From Isoetes taiwanensis (taxonomy: Eukaryota; Streptophyta; Lycopodiopsida; Isoetales; Isoetaceae), in NCBI GenBank assembly GCA_021234155.1, contig JAJEKV010000014.1, positions 5,349,563 to 5,413,562 of the forward strand: a DNA stretch of 64,000 nucleotides, written 5' to 3'. Made by a program: the position numbers and the translations under genes. Position 1 is the stretch's first letter. The number at the start of each line of letters is the position of its first letter. The notes under the pieces were generated by a model, which made no database searches, was not told the DNA's origin, and saw only the letters and a list, made by a program, of their open reading frames with translations. Positions 21,079 through 32,399 of this stretch are shown here, piece by piece.

Positions 21079-24000
21079 TTACATTGACCAGCTGCTGAAA
21101 ACATCTAGCTCATCCATTGTAATGGCATCATTCCAGTTACCATCATTTGCATAGATATTTGCCATAAGCACGTAAGAAGAAGAGTTTGCTGGATTCACCT
21201 TGATTAGCTGCTGAAAGCATCTCAATCCCACTTCTGCTTCTCCATAACTTCTGCAGGCACTAAGCAATGCTCTCCATGCTTCTTCAGATGAAGGACATGG
21301 CATAGCTTCAAGCAACTTCTGTGCCTCATATAAGCACCCTGATCGTGCAAAGAGGTCAGCCATGCACAAGTAGTGATCCATCACTGGTGTAATGTTATGT
21401 TTGTACCTCATTGTCTTGAAATAATGCCAACCTTTATGCACTAGATTGGAACGGCCACATGCTGTCAGTAGACATATGAATGTAATAGTGTCTGGCTTTA
21501 CACCCTGTTCTTGCATATCCTCAAAACAGCATACAGCCATTTCACCTTCATGGTTTATGCCATATCCTCGAATCATTGCAGTCCAAGTTATCATACTTTT
21601 TGGTTTGATCTTGTCAAATACTTGGCATGCCTCTGCAAGTGCACCACATTTGGCATACATATCTAGCAATGTGTTTGCAACGAAACTATCTCCTTCATAT
21701 CCTTTTTGGCATATTTCAGCATGTATTTGCCGGCCTTTGTCCAGAGCTAGTATGCTGCCACAAGCTCTTAGCCGGCAAACAAATGTGACAGCATCCGGAT
21801 ATACTCCTTCAAGTTCCATCTGCTCATAGCCTTCCAGCACTTCCAGCCCAAGTTCATTTTCAGCATATCCTGCAAGAAGTGCATTCCATGTCACCACATT
21901 GCGAACAAGCAGACTGTCAAAGACTTCTTGTGCCTCTATGATTAATCCACCTTTGATGTACATATCCACTAGGGTAGTGCCAACAAAGACATCCTTTGCC
22001 AATCCTTTTTCTGCAGCCATTACATGTATCTCCCTGCCCTTACACATGTCTCCTAAATGGGCACAAGCTCTCAAGCTACAGACAAATGTTACAACATCTG
22101 GGCATAAACCTTCCAATTGCATTTTCTCAAAACAAACTAGTGCTTCCTCACTCAATTCATGCTCAACATATGCCCCTATCAATGAAGTCCAAGCCACAGC
22201 ATCAGGAATGGGCATCTTGTCAAAGACTTCCCGTGCCTCTCTAAGCGATCCACACTTGAGAAACATATCTATTAAGGCACCTTTGACAAAGCTATCAGTT
22301 TCAAATCCATGCTGTGCAATTTTATCCTGTATTTCTCGCCCCTTATTTATAGCTCCTATGCTGCCACAAGCTTTCAAGCTGTAAGCAAATGTCTCAGCAT
22401 TTGGAGGTGTTGCATCAAGCTCCATCTGTTTTAAACATGTTAGTGCTTCCAGCCCACCCCCATTTTCAACGTACCCTACAATGATTGCATTCCAAGTTCC
22501 AACATCTCGAGTGGGAAGTCTATCAAAGACTTCCTTTGCCTCTTGAAGGGAACCACATCTAGCATACATAGCAATCAAAATGTTACCAAAAGGCAAGTCC
22601 GTATCCAAACCATTGCATGCAATTTGAGTGTGAAGAGATCTGGCCTTTGCCGTGTTCCCTAAACTGCCACATGCTTTCAAACAACACATAAATGTTGCGG
22701 TATTTGGAGAAATACCCTCAAGTTGAATCTGCTCCAAACATTTCAGCACCTCCTCAGCAAGTGCATCCTCACCATACCCTGCCATCAGCATATTCCACGA
22801 TGCAATGTCTCGAAGCGGTAGTCTATTAAAGGCTTCTCTTGACTCTACAAAAAAACCAGTCTTGACATACATGGCTAATAAACTATTCCCAACAAAAAGA
22901 TCTTTCAGAAATCCTTGTTCTGTAAGCTCCACATGTAAATGTCGCCCCCTTTCTATGTCTGCCAAGCTGCCACAAGCTTTAAGACTATTGATAAATGTAA
23001 TAGCATTTGGGGATATACATTCCAGGTGCATTTTTTCAAACCATCGTAGTGCTTGGTCACTGAGTCCACTTTCTGTATAGCCTGCAATTAGCACATTCCA
23101 TGATACAACATCTCGAACTGGTAGCTTGTCAAAAACTTCCCATGCCTCAGTAAGTGAACCACATTTGATGTACATATCTATCAAAGTATTGACAACTTGA
23201 ATCTCTGTTTGAAATCCTTCCTCTATAATATGTGTGTGTACTTCTCGACCCATGAGTAGTGATCCCACTTTTCCACAGGCCTTCAAACTGCAGATAAATG
23301 TAATGGCATTCAATGATACGCCTACTACTTGCATCTCCTTGAAAAGTTCAAGTGCTTTTTCACCAAGTCCATGTTCAGTGTATCCTGTAATTAAAGTGTT
23401 CCATGACACAACGTCCGGAATCGGCAGCTTCTTGAAAACTTTATATGCCTCTGCTAATGCCCCGCACTTCACATACATGTCAATCAAAGCATTCCCAACA
23501 AAATTATCAGTATCAAGTCCTTTCTTAATGACTTCAATGTGCATTTTCCTGCCTTTTTCTAGGGCTTTTAAGATGACACAACCTTTATTTGGATCCTCTA
23601 TTTCAGGATACTCGGCTCCTTCTTTATCTTCAAGATGAATCCCATTCGACACACAAACTGGAATTTCTACAAGCATCCCGTCAATTGCTGCTATGCTACC
23701 ACAAGCTTTCAAGCTACACGCAAATGTAGTAGCATTAGGGGGAATGCCCTCTTGCTGCATCTGCTCAAAGCATTTCAGAGCTTCCCATGCTGACCCATAT
23801 TCGACATAGCCGTTAATTAACGTGGTCCAAGTCACAACATTCCTCACTGGAAGGGTATCAAAGACATCTTCTGCCTCTGACAGTGAGCCTATTTTGGCAT
23901 ACATGTCAATTAACATGTTTCCAACAGCAAGATCTGCTGCCAAACCCATCTGTAAAATTCCGGTGTGTATTTCTCGCCCCTTCTTTATGGCTCCTATGCT

Positions 24001-24780
24001 ATTACAAACTTTCAAGCTGCACACAAATGTCACGGCATTCGGAAAAATGCCCTCAAGTTCCATTTGATCAAAGCATTTCAATGCTTCATCCTCAAATGAA
24101 TGTCTGGCATACCCATTAATTAACACTGTCCAAGCTACAACATTCCTAACTGGTAGCTTGTCAAAGACTTGTCTTGCCTCCAGAAGTGAACCACATTTGC
24201 AATACATGTCAACCAAGGTGCTGCCAACAAAAGCATCTATTTCGAACCCTTTATTGCCTATCTCCATATGTATTTGCTTACCACTCTCTATGTCTTTTTC
24301 ATTACCACATGCTTGCAACAAAGCTGTGAGTGTATAAATACTAGGACATATGGTGTCCTTTTGCATTTCCTCATATAAGCTGAGTGCATTTTGTGATTGC
24401 CCACATTGAATATACCCTTGCATGAGAGAAGTCCAGCAGTGTTCATCTCTAGAAAGCAACTTATTAAATGCCATCTGGGCATCGAAGATGCTACCACATG
24501 TCATGAACATGGTCACGATATAATTTCCCAGGGATTTGTGACTTTCCATTTCATTGTTACAAACGTGCAAATGCGCATGCTTGGCATATTTAAGGCTCTT
24601 ATTCTTTCTACAATTTTGCAGAACGCTAATAGTACTCCCAATACAGTCTTGCTCTCCTATTTTATCATATGGGTCAAGTGCTCTTCCCAATCTCTGCATG
24701 TCCCAAGCACAATGCCCTTGATCCCATGTCTTGTATGCTCTGATCGCTTCTTTCAGGCCTAAAGCTGGTCTTGTGCACAT
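21079..24780 (-). CDS. PLS-class pentatricopeptide repeat protein, 1,233 aa, E-type end, no DYW
   Basis: One uninterrupted frame from ATG 24780 to the stop at 21079. It encodes eleven recurring PLS blocks, each with a version of LKACGSIGAI-KGREIH, D-FVGNALIDMYVKCG, EA-EVFDKLP-RDVVSWN and LI-GY-E-G-EALKCFEQM. PPR proteins of this class bind organelle RNA one base per repeat and act in editing or processing. The last complete repeats lead to an E-like segment (WRALLSACRSYGEAEVG, then SSYVLMANIYA), after which the protein ends without a DYW deaminase domain. Block 4 holds an insertion of about 40 residues (from IDGMLVEIP to KGCVILKALEKG). No clear transit peptide is visible at this start. An upstream open segment (25304 to about 25030, donor AAG/GTATAC) could be spliced on, but an in-frame TAG lies 15 nt before the ATG. 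It appears intact and functional. Confidence 0.9.
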   Translation of the reverse strand: MCTRPALGLKEAIRAYKTWDQGHCAWDMQRLGRALDPYDKIGEQDCIGSTISVLQNCRKNKSLKYAKHAHLHVCNNEMESHKSLGNYIVTMFMTCGSIFDAQMAFNKLLSRDEHCWTSLMQGYIQCGQSQNALSLYEEMQKDTICPSIYTLTALLQACGNEKDIESGKQIHMEIGNKGFEIDAFVGSTLVDMYCKCGSLLEARQVFDKLPVRNVVAWTVLINGYARHSFEDEALKCFDQMELEGIFPNAVTFVCSLKVCNSIGAIKKGREIHTGILQMGLAADLAVGNMLIDMYAKIGSLSEAEDVFDTLPVRNVVTWTTLINGYVEYGSAWEALKCFEQMQQEGIPPNATTFACSLKACGSIAAIDGMLVEIPVCVSNGIHLEDKEGAEYPEIEDPNKGCVILKALEKGRKMHIEVIKKGLDTDNFVGNALIDMYVKCGALAEAYKVFKKLPIPDVVSWNTLITGYTEHGLGEKALELFKEMQVVGVSLNAITFICSLKACGKVGSLLMGREVHTHIIEEGFQTEIQVVNTLIDMYIKCGSLTEAWEVFDKLPVRDVVSWNVLIAGYTESGLSDQALRWFEKMHLECISPNAITFINSLKACGSLADIERGRHLHVELTEQGFLKDLFVGNSLLAMYVKTGFFVESREAFNRLPLRDIASWNMLMAGYGEDALAEEVLKCLEQIQLEGISPNTATFMCCLKACGSLGNTAKARSLHTQIACNGLDTDLPFGNILIAMYARCGSLQEAKEVFDRLPTRDVGTWNAIIVGYVENGGGLEALTCLKQMELDATPPNAETFAYSLKACGSIGAINKGREIQDKIAQHGFETDSFVKGALIDMFLKCGSLREAREVFDKMPIPDAVAWTSLIGAYVEHELSEEALVCFEKMQLEGLCPDVVTFVCSLRACAHLGDMCKGREIHVMAAEKGLAKDVFVGTTLVDMYIKGGLIIEAQEVFDSLLVRNVVTWNALLAGYAENELGLEVLEGYEQMELEGVYPDAVTFVCRLRACGSILALDKGRQIHAEICQKGYEGDSFVANTLLDMYAKCGALAEACQVFDKIKPKSMITWTAMIRGYGINHEGEMAVCCFEDMQEQGVKPDTITFICLLTACGRSNLVHKGWHYFKTMRYKHNITPVMDHYLCMADLFARSGCLYEAQKLLEAMPCPSSEEAWRALLSACRSYGEAEVGLRCFQQLIKVNPANSSSYVLMANIYANDGNWNDAITMDELDVFSSWSM

Positions 24781-25929
24781 AACTAAATTTGTCTAGCTCA
24801 TCCTCCGGGAAGGCTGTCCCTGCTCAAGTTGTGCATTATTCGTCCTTTTGTCAAGCATCAAATCCAAGATGCCCAGGTCATGCTTTCCAGCAATGGTATG
24901 TTTTAAATTTGATAAACATAGGCATATCTCCCAAAACTAGCCAGCGCGGCTAATGGAATTATCATTGCACATACCTCAAATTTAAAAGAAAAATGAAACA
25001 GGTTTAGCCAGCAGAAGCAGTATACCTTGTCAATTATGCACAGCAGCTCTAAACATGGACCAACAAAATGCTTCTGAGAGAGCACCGCGAGTTCCATAGT
25101 GCGAATGGAACTCAACTTACAGTGCCGCAAGAACCGGCTATGTAAAACGAGAAAACTCATTGCCTCATCTTTGAAGCTTCCATCTCTTACCCACAAAGAT
25201 TCGGCCTTTGTCGAGGTACCGGTTTCCGGCATTTTCAACTGCAGAAATGTAGATTTGTGGGAATGAGCTCCGCATGAACCCAAACCACAACCAGTTGGTA
25301 TCATTAATTCAATCCTGCTTGTGGGTATTCCTTGTACTCATTGCAAAAAGATCTTGGAGGTGGTGTTCTTGAGTTTCATTGCCTAGACGCCAGTTGCAAT
25401 ATTTCTTGCAATTTGAGAGCCAGGTAGAAGTATAAAGCAAACATGTAAACTTAATAACAAGTTAACTCACCACTCAACCACTATACCTTGCTCTCCCAAC
25501 AACCACCATATACCCTTTGTCCTATAAGACATGCCTATCTCAGGCCTAGGCCCTAAAAGGCTCCTTCTTATGTGAACGTAAAATTGGGGTGGGGCATTTT
25601 CTGCTCCATCTGCCTATCCCTGTGTGCCACGTGGCACTGATTCTTTACAGGAATCGCTCATTCTTGCAGGCCATTTTCCAGAATCAGTGATTCTGTTTGC
25701 AAATTTTTTCAGTTAAAAAACATCAAAACATTACAATGAAAAGCATTATATTCACAAATACCGAAACACTGAAACAGTGAATCAAAACACTGAAACACTG
25801 AAAACATTGAATCAAAACATTGAAACATTGAATCAAAACATTATATTGAAACATTGAAAGCCTGTAGAGTATCTTCAGATATCCAAAAAACAAAATTACA
25901 TTGTTCAGAAATATTGTTCAGAAACAGAA
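24781..25929. other. PPR upstream region and spacer
   Basis: On the minus strand 25304-25030 is an ATG-started open segment (beginning MIPTGCGLGSCGAHSHKS) ending at a good donor, perhaps a 5' exon of the PPR gene. 25480-25760 has no coding content. A CATTGAA-rich simple repeat follows. Confidence 0.4.
25763..25859. repeat. AACA(T/C)TGAA(A/T)C minisatellite
   Basis: Irregular repeats of AAACATTGAATC and AAACACTGAA run just downstream of the 3' end of recombinase copy 2. Confidence 0.8.
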
Positions 25930-27995
25930 TTACAGAGAATCACGCATCTTCGATCTCTTCTCTATCATAAACTCTTGAAATTCTTTCTCAAGTTCAGCAG
26001 AAGCCACGAACGTGCAGTTGTTGAATGAACCACCATAGATGTTTGTACCTGAAGAACTTCCGATATTGATATTCAGACTCAAAGCCCTGCGAGCTATTGG
26101 GCATTTTGCTAGCTCAGCTTCATCAATGTCAAAGTAGGTAGCATCTATAATCTGTTCCAGAGTCCTGTTCTTCAAATCTAGCACCTGTACTCCCCGACTT
26201 GCAAGTTCAGAAATAGAACCAGATATCTCAAATTTCTTACCACTCTACATCCTGAGGACAATCAACATCCATCGAACACTGCCCTACATCAGCTGCTGCT
26301 ACGACTCCATCTTGTTGTGCATCAGCCAAAAAACTGCACCTGCACTTCCATGTTTCTCACACTCATCTCGTCGCTTCAGTTCTTCCTTGTAAACATCCTC
26401 AAACATTCGCCTATTTCCAGAATCATCGAAAGGCTTACTAACCACAGACATTGCACACTTCCCCACAATTCCACATTCTTATCATATCTGCACAGCAAGA
26501 AAATATTATAGATCAACAAAGAAACAAAAAAAAGAATGATATTACCTATGATATGCTTCACTAGTCCTTTGCCCAGTAATCTGCATGCCAACAGCATCCG
26601 GAACGTCAGCCCTAACCATCCGACTTATCATACTTGTCCTCCCTGATTTTCCAGAAAAATTACCATCGATCCCTATTGCCTTCATCATATATTTCACCCA
26701 GCTCGCTAATGCCTGACCACTAGCCCTCAGGTTTGAGTTATACCAGACTGGAGTCCTCGGAGAAACAATTGCCTAAAACAAGAAAAATTAATATAACAAA
26801 CTAAAAGGTAAATACTATCAGATAAAAATACATACTTGCATAAACGCAAACCTCTTAGCAGGCTTTGCAAGATCAGAACTGCACTCAATCACAGGTAGAT
26901 GCCTAACAAGTTGTTTGTATGTAAGAATGACATCAACTTCTGAACACCTGCAAGGTAGTCTAAAGGATTCCTCTTGATAATAGTTCATATCCACATCATG
27001 ATTCTTGGAAATCCTTTCACAATATTCTAAATATTCTGTACCATCATTGTAACCAACCACAAAGTCAATAATTAAAAGCTTATGCAACTCTTCCTTTGCA
27101 CGAATGGCAAACCTAGCAACACAATAATACAGGAACCGTCATTGTAGACCTCGATTATGGTATATCTGATGGTAAATCTCATTTAATAATGTTGTCTCAT
27201 CAGCAAAAGTAATCTCCTCAACTTTTTTTCTCTTTTTACAAACACCAGGAGTCATTCTAGATCTCCTCATTGTTGCAACACAAGCCAACCTTGCCCTCTC
27301 AAAGATAGGACTATGACGAATATCAAATGGGAATTCCACGTGACCTTCCTTTGCAGCTTGAATTTCCCTATGACGCCAAATCATGCTCCCAAATTTCCTG
27401 AATAGATCCTGCAACCTGTAAAACAAAATACAATAATTAGAACTAATTTAGAATCACAATAAAAAATAACAAAATACAATAATAGAATTACTTACGATTC
27501 AGTGGGATAAAGCTGGCCATCCAATTTAGTTACTTGCAGCATAAACTGCACAAGCATTCCCGCAAACTCCACAAGGTCAAGCTCTTCAACAGATTTCTCA
27601 CATGAAATTCTCCTATACTCTCTCCACAAATCAAACCTATTTCTAGCCCATGTGATCTTATTCTGTGACTTCTTTGCACCTCCAGCATCAACCTCCTTAC
27701 AAAGGTTCTCATCGATATCTATAAATGGTATCCGCTCCCCATTCTTTCCAAGAATACTAGAGTTTTTGGGCAGAATTGGCCTGTCAAACATTCCCAAAAC
27801 TTCTGCATTTGTGATGTAATCACAAATCACTGACTCTGAAAACTCCTTACTAATCTCTGTCTCGAAATCCAAACTTTTCTTCTCTCCCAATCTGCCAGTG
27901 GCATAGCCATGCTCATTCTGCTCATTGGTAATATCAGACAAAACACTAAAGCTCGGAACCTCTGCCATTCCTGTATACTCCAGACTTCGAGTCAT
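25930..27995 (-). pseudogene. Crypton-like tyrosine recombinase (DUF3504-type), near full length, copy 2
   Basis: Exons on the minus strand: 27995-27496, 27415-26836, 26772-26546, 26487 to about 26300, and about 26206-25930. The order of parts follows the DUF3504/Crypton layout: TWARNRFDLWREYR, then a SAM-like DNA-binding part with VQFMLQVTKLDGQLYPTESL and FERARLACVATMRR, a KKRKKVEEITFADE linker, then the catalytic domain with RFAIRAKEELHKL (first Arg), ERISKNHDVDMNYYQ, GRTSMISRMVRADVP (second Arg), MQITGQ and AYHRY (Tyr). A TGA at 27141-27139 breaks the frame before RFLYYC, and a frameshift follows RYDKNVEL before FEDVYKEELKRRDE. The last block encodes ARRALSLNINIGSS and GGSFNNCTF, matching copy 1. 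The usual TGH His is Gln. Such enzymes move Crypton elements by site-specific recombination; animals have domesticated versions. The protein family call is firm; whether it was a mobile element or a host gene is open. Confidence 0.75.
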
Positions 27996-28284
27996 ACATC
28001 TAAAAAATAAAACAAGAATGACAATACTAACTATTGACATACTTCAGACTCTGCATGCAAAAAAAAATGACATTAGACAGTAAAAAATATCATAAAGAAC
28101 AACATGCACGAGGAATACTTACCTAGATTAGAATCTTGGCTCACAAATTCCTTCTACAAGTCGCCAGACTCGTCCTAACACTCGGGATCTTGAACTTGAA
28201 GCTCCAGCTGCTGAAAGAAACGAGAAATAGAAGGTCAGAATCAAGAAAATAAGAATCTACTGCAAAAACTAAAAATATTCCTAC

Positions 28285-28540
28285 TCAGACAACGCCTTGC
28301 AGTTGAAAAACCCCTGAAAATCTCCACAAAGATATAACGAAAGAAGGATCCTTCAAAAAGTAGTCGCAAATCTCGGTGCTCTTCTTCAAAATCAGATCAA
28401 AAGAAACAGCAGAATCAACTTCAAGGCCTTCCAGTCGAAAAGATACTCCAAATCTCCAAAATGACACAGGAATACAAAGATTCTTCCAAAAACTAGGAAA
28501 ATCTGAGGCGCTCCTCTCCAAAATTACATCAAAAGATAGA
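28285..28540 (-). repeat. Diverged ~115-bp tandem duplication upstream of recombinase copy 2
   Basis: On the minus strand TTTTGATGTAATTTTGGA... and TTTTGATCTGATTTTGAA... begin two units with shared TTTGGAGATTT/TTGTGGAGATTTT and CTGGAAGGCC/CTGCAAGGCG ends. The translated frame therefore repeats FD(V/L)IL and (S)(F/L)WRF. It lies where a 5' leader or terminal region of the recombinase unit would be. Confidence 0.6.
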
Positions 28541-28559
28541 TATCGATCTAGCACCTCAG

Positions 28560-30933
28560 GTAATGCAAAGAGCAGCCGGATCGACGACGCCTAGACCTCT
28601 GGCATCATGACGGTGCCATAGTCGGAGCTCGGCCGCCCAACGAAAATCATGAACGATAAAATAGTCGACGCGGGCGTAAAAAATGCCTCCCCCAATTTCA
28701 CATTATACAAATGTTTGCATGTCGCAAATTCTGGCCAGAAATTTGGCCTCCGCGTTGATGCACGTCATCCAATTTTCTAGGCCGGAATTTGCTTCGTGCA
28801 AACATTCCTGTATACGAGAAGAGGGACCCAAGGAGAAAGTTTTTTCTTTTGAGTTGGAAGCTGACAATGTGCTCATGAAGGAGAAACTTGCAACAATGGA
28901 GCCTCGTACTATCGAGCAATAAGAGCTTGATTTTCTTCGTGCTCAAGTGGCAATTGCAGTAGGCTGCAAGGCATCCACGAAATGGCATCAAGACTTGGAA
29001 CAATGTCAAAATTGAACTCAAACTGTATTTCTTTGCCGCTAATGATGCGAATGAGTTTTTTGCAATGGCTTATATCACAAGCCTACGAGCAAGATATGAG
29101 CAAGATACAAGAACGACACAGAAAACACGAAGAAACAAGAATCCAGAGAATGTAATAATATAGTAAATATGTACAAGAGCCTGAAGGGCAAGCAAGAACA
29201 TAAGAACAAAGATGCTCGAGACTGCCAACGAGATCAAGAGCAAGAATACTATAACTGAGAAGAGGAAAATCACGAGCATGAATAAGAGCAAGAGCAAGAG
29301 CAAGGGCTAGCCAAGAGTGAAGCCCGTAACTGGCATTGAAGCAAAATGGTCTCTTCAAGCCAGGATCAGTCATAAATATAGGACCATGTTGCATCAGTCC
29401 AATTGTGAAGGCTCGCCACTTGGCATAGGTTCCTGCTTGACACTTGGCATGCATGCGAGATAACCTTTAGCATAAGGTTGAGATTCCACTGCCAGAAGTC
29501 GTAGTTACCTAGGTGTGATGACCATACGGATATTCGTATCATACGAATATTATACTCGTATATAAAAAAAATGGTCGTCACACGGATGCAAGAGGGTAGT
29601 TGCACAAGACAGAATTTGAATTTGTAGGGGTTGTTGGTACATGGTCTAGATTGCAAAAGATTCTGTTTTTAGTTGGCATAATGTAAAATAGAATTGCTTA
29701 TGCTGGTAGGTTATTGGCTCTGTCAAGATTTTCTTTATTGCAGATCATTTGCTGGTGGTTTGACATTTTCCAAAAACCTTCATTTGCAGCATTCTGATGC
29801 CCACTCAAACAGACTATACTTCATAAGACACTACATAAATTTCTTCTTCAAGGCATGGGAATACTATTTTTCTTTATGGGCAAACCTTTGTGCGACATCA
29901 CCTTATTTATTTACTTGTGGGGTCAACCTGGACGTAGAACTGCCCCTTTCCATGGGGTATAAAATATCAATCGGGCAGCTTCAAAATTCCTATGCTTGAG
30001 AACAAAAACCTAGTATGTTTGTCAAAGGCAGAGAAGAATCCACCAGCATTGCATGTAGAACACAAAAAAAGGTCCGACCTGGGGGTTAAGATTTACCTTA
30101 AAGTTGGGAAATCGTGTAGCAATACTTGAAAATCAGGTAAATAATCAGGCGAGATAAACTCAATTCTCAAAACTAGCAAGCAAATTCAAAACGAGAAAAA
30201 AATTGAAAAAAAAAACTCAATTTAAAAAGAATTGTCACATCTGGACATCTCCACTAAATCAACAACCATAGCATCAATGCTAACTAGAATAACACGTTAG
30301 TGAAGCCATTATGGCCGGGATTTAAAAGCCTCGCCTTTTCTGGTTTTTAAAGAAGAACTCTGACAATAATAGTATGATTAATGAATAGTCTATCTACTGT
30401 TGGGAAAAAGTCTATCTACATTCATGCCAAAGGTTTCTTGATACATTGGTTATATATGCTAAGCGATTGATAATATAGAACCAAATCACTAACTCGTACA
30501 CAGCAGATGCTAACTAGCAAGTACTGCCTGCGAAACATAGTACCCATATAACCTGTTAGCATAATTTGCTAACTGGAAGCTGTTGCCTGCAAATATAGTA
30601 CCAAATGCTTAACTCATTAGCATCAACTCCTGAACTTGCACGACCAGATATTACTGCGATGTACTTCCTGCTGATGCCAAGTCTAAAAAATTCTAGCTTG
30701 AAATATCACACTAAAAGAGATGAATCAAAGCGAGATGGAATGCAATCCTCCACACCTGCTACATTAACCTTTGTCCTCAATACAGAAGCATGAAATATAA
30801 TAGAATGAAACCTTTCCACATTATTTACCATTCCTAAAGATTTGTCAATAAAGATCAGATGCTTAACACTGGAACAACTTTTCTTGAGTTTGAGAAGTTG
30901 TTCAGATGAGCAATTTGATCCGAGCTCTTCACC
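28560..30933. other. Non-coding stretch with degenerate simple sequence
   Basis: No supported gene. 29150-29310 is a purine-rich AAGAGC/GAGCAAGAA degenerate repeat. The open frames at 29694-29999 and 30706-30987 have no recognisable motif. Confidence 0.45.
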
Positions 30934-31260
30934 AAGCAGGGTAATGGGATCTCGATTGGGGCTTTTCTTGAATCTAATGACTGGCAATCGATTGTTTGGA
31001 ATGGTACAAATAACCGAATTCGATAATTACTGTTGTGGAAGCAACACAGTCACAACAATTTAATCCAGCCAGTTAACCAAGCAGGGTAATGGGATCTCGA
31101 TTGGAGCTTTTGTTGAATCTAATGACTGGCAATTGATTGTTTAGAATGGTACAAATAACCAATTTCGATAATTACTACTGTAGAAGCAGTACAGTCACAA
31201 CAATTTGATCCGGCCAGTTAACTAAGCAGGGTACGGGGATCTCAATGGGGAGTAGCTATG
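30934..31260. repeat. 145-bp tandem repeat, two copies and a partial third
   Basis: Units starting AAGCAGGGTA(A/C) lie at 30934, 31079 and 31224. The first two are about 93% alike. The third is broken off after ~37 bases. Confidence 0.9.
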
Positions 31261-32399
31261 TTTTTGAATTCGATCCAAGAAACTCCAAAAAAAGAAGGAA
31301 AGGAAGAAAGGTTCGACGGTTTAGGATCCTATGGGTGGGATTTAGTGCTAAAATAAAGTTTAAAAATTCAGTTACACCTCGCTAATTAGCGCTATTATTT
31401 AGGGCTAAAAATGGCATTTTATGCCACCGTAGCGTGCGAGGACCCAAGAAAGATAGATTTTATTAATATTTCCAAGAGCGCCCTTGGGTCTATAACTAGA
31501 AACATGAGATGAATGACTATTTACCATTGCGCCTAGATTCCTTCTTAGTCTCAATTTCTGCAAGCATCCTATGACTTAGGTTAGAAGAAATTTCCTCCAT
31601 ATGAGCCATCTTTTCCATCCTTTTTGTGCTGCTTACGCGAGAAAGCTTAGTTCTTTCATTCTTTCTGTTGCATCTTTAGATGTGGATACACAATTGGGGC
31701 TAGCTCAACAAGCGCAGAAGTCAAAGAATCTTCCCAAAGCACCATGGCACATATTACTAGCTCCTCCATTTGAAGGTATTTTTATTGTTTATTTTTTATT
31801 ATGAAGGTGCTAATTTATTTGTGCAATTTGTATTTCTGTTAGTGTCTTTCTCGATTTGCATTTTCTTACATAGTTTGGGATCTTGTTTTTTGCCTACCTC
31901 GGTGTTGATGTTATTTGAGCCAACTCAAACCTATTTGAAGCTTCTAAACGTGAACTTATCACTACAGGTTTTCTCTAGAAATTCGAAAGCGTTGGGTTCT
32001 TTATTCTTGCGGCGATAAGCCTTTGCCAGGCCATATGAACTAGCTACCTATATTCTTTGTGGTAATTGGGGCTCAAAGACTTTAAGACTAGAGTGAACCT
32101 TATTCTTATATTTAATGAGTAGTATGCATATATGCGGCTGCAGGCAACATTTGCTAAGTAGCAGATTACATTAACAACGCAAATTTGGTGCTACACTTGT
32201 AGGCTCAAATTGTTATTAGTAGTGGTTGCTAAGAAGATGAAGTTCAGTGCTAAGTTAGAAAGAGTTAGCTGCTATTTGGCATGACATGCTAACTCCTGAG
32301 AATCTCGAACCTACGGATCGATTGGAAACACGCAATCATGCTCGTAACATGAACTAAGAAACAACTAAAATGTCTCGAATATAAACTCTGATCTTAATA
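31261..32399. other. Spacer without recognisable genes
   Basis: AT-rich. The open frame at 31601-31804 (with LPKAPWHILLAPPFEG) may be an exon, but I cannot place it in a gene. Confidence 0.4.

Noticed and set aside
21446-24762. Series of 70-160-codon plus-strand ORFs opposite the PPR gene
   Set aside because: Antisense shadows of the repetitive PPR coding sequence.
27139-27141. TGA in recombinase copy 2 as readthrough or selenocysteine
   Set aside because: The same gene also has a frameshift and a lost catalytic His, so decay is the simpler reading; land plants lack selenocysteine insertion.
29070-29454. Leu-rich minus-strand ORFs as membrane proteins
   Set aside because: They are frames of the degenerate AAGAGC repeat.
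30706-30987. 93-codon minus-strand ORF
   Set aside because: Composition is protein-like but I could not match a family or find supporting exons.
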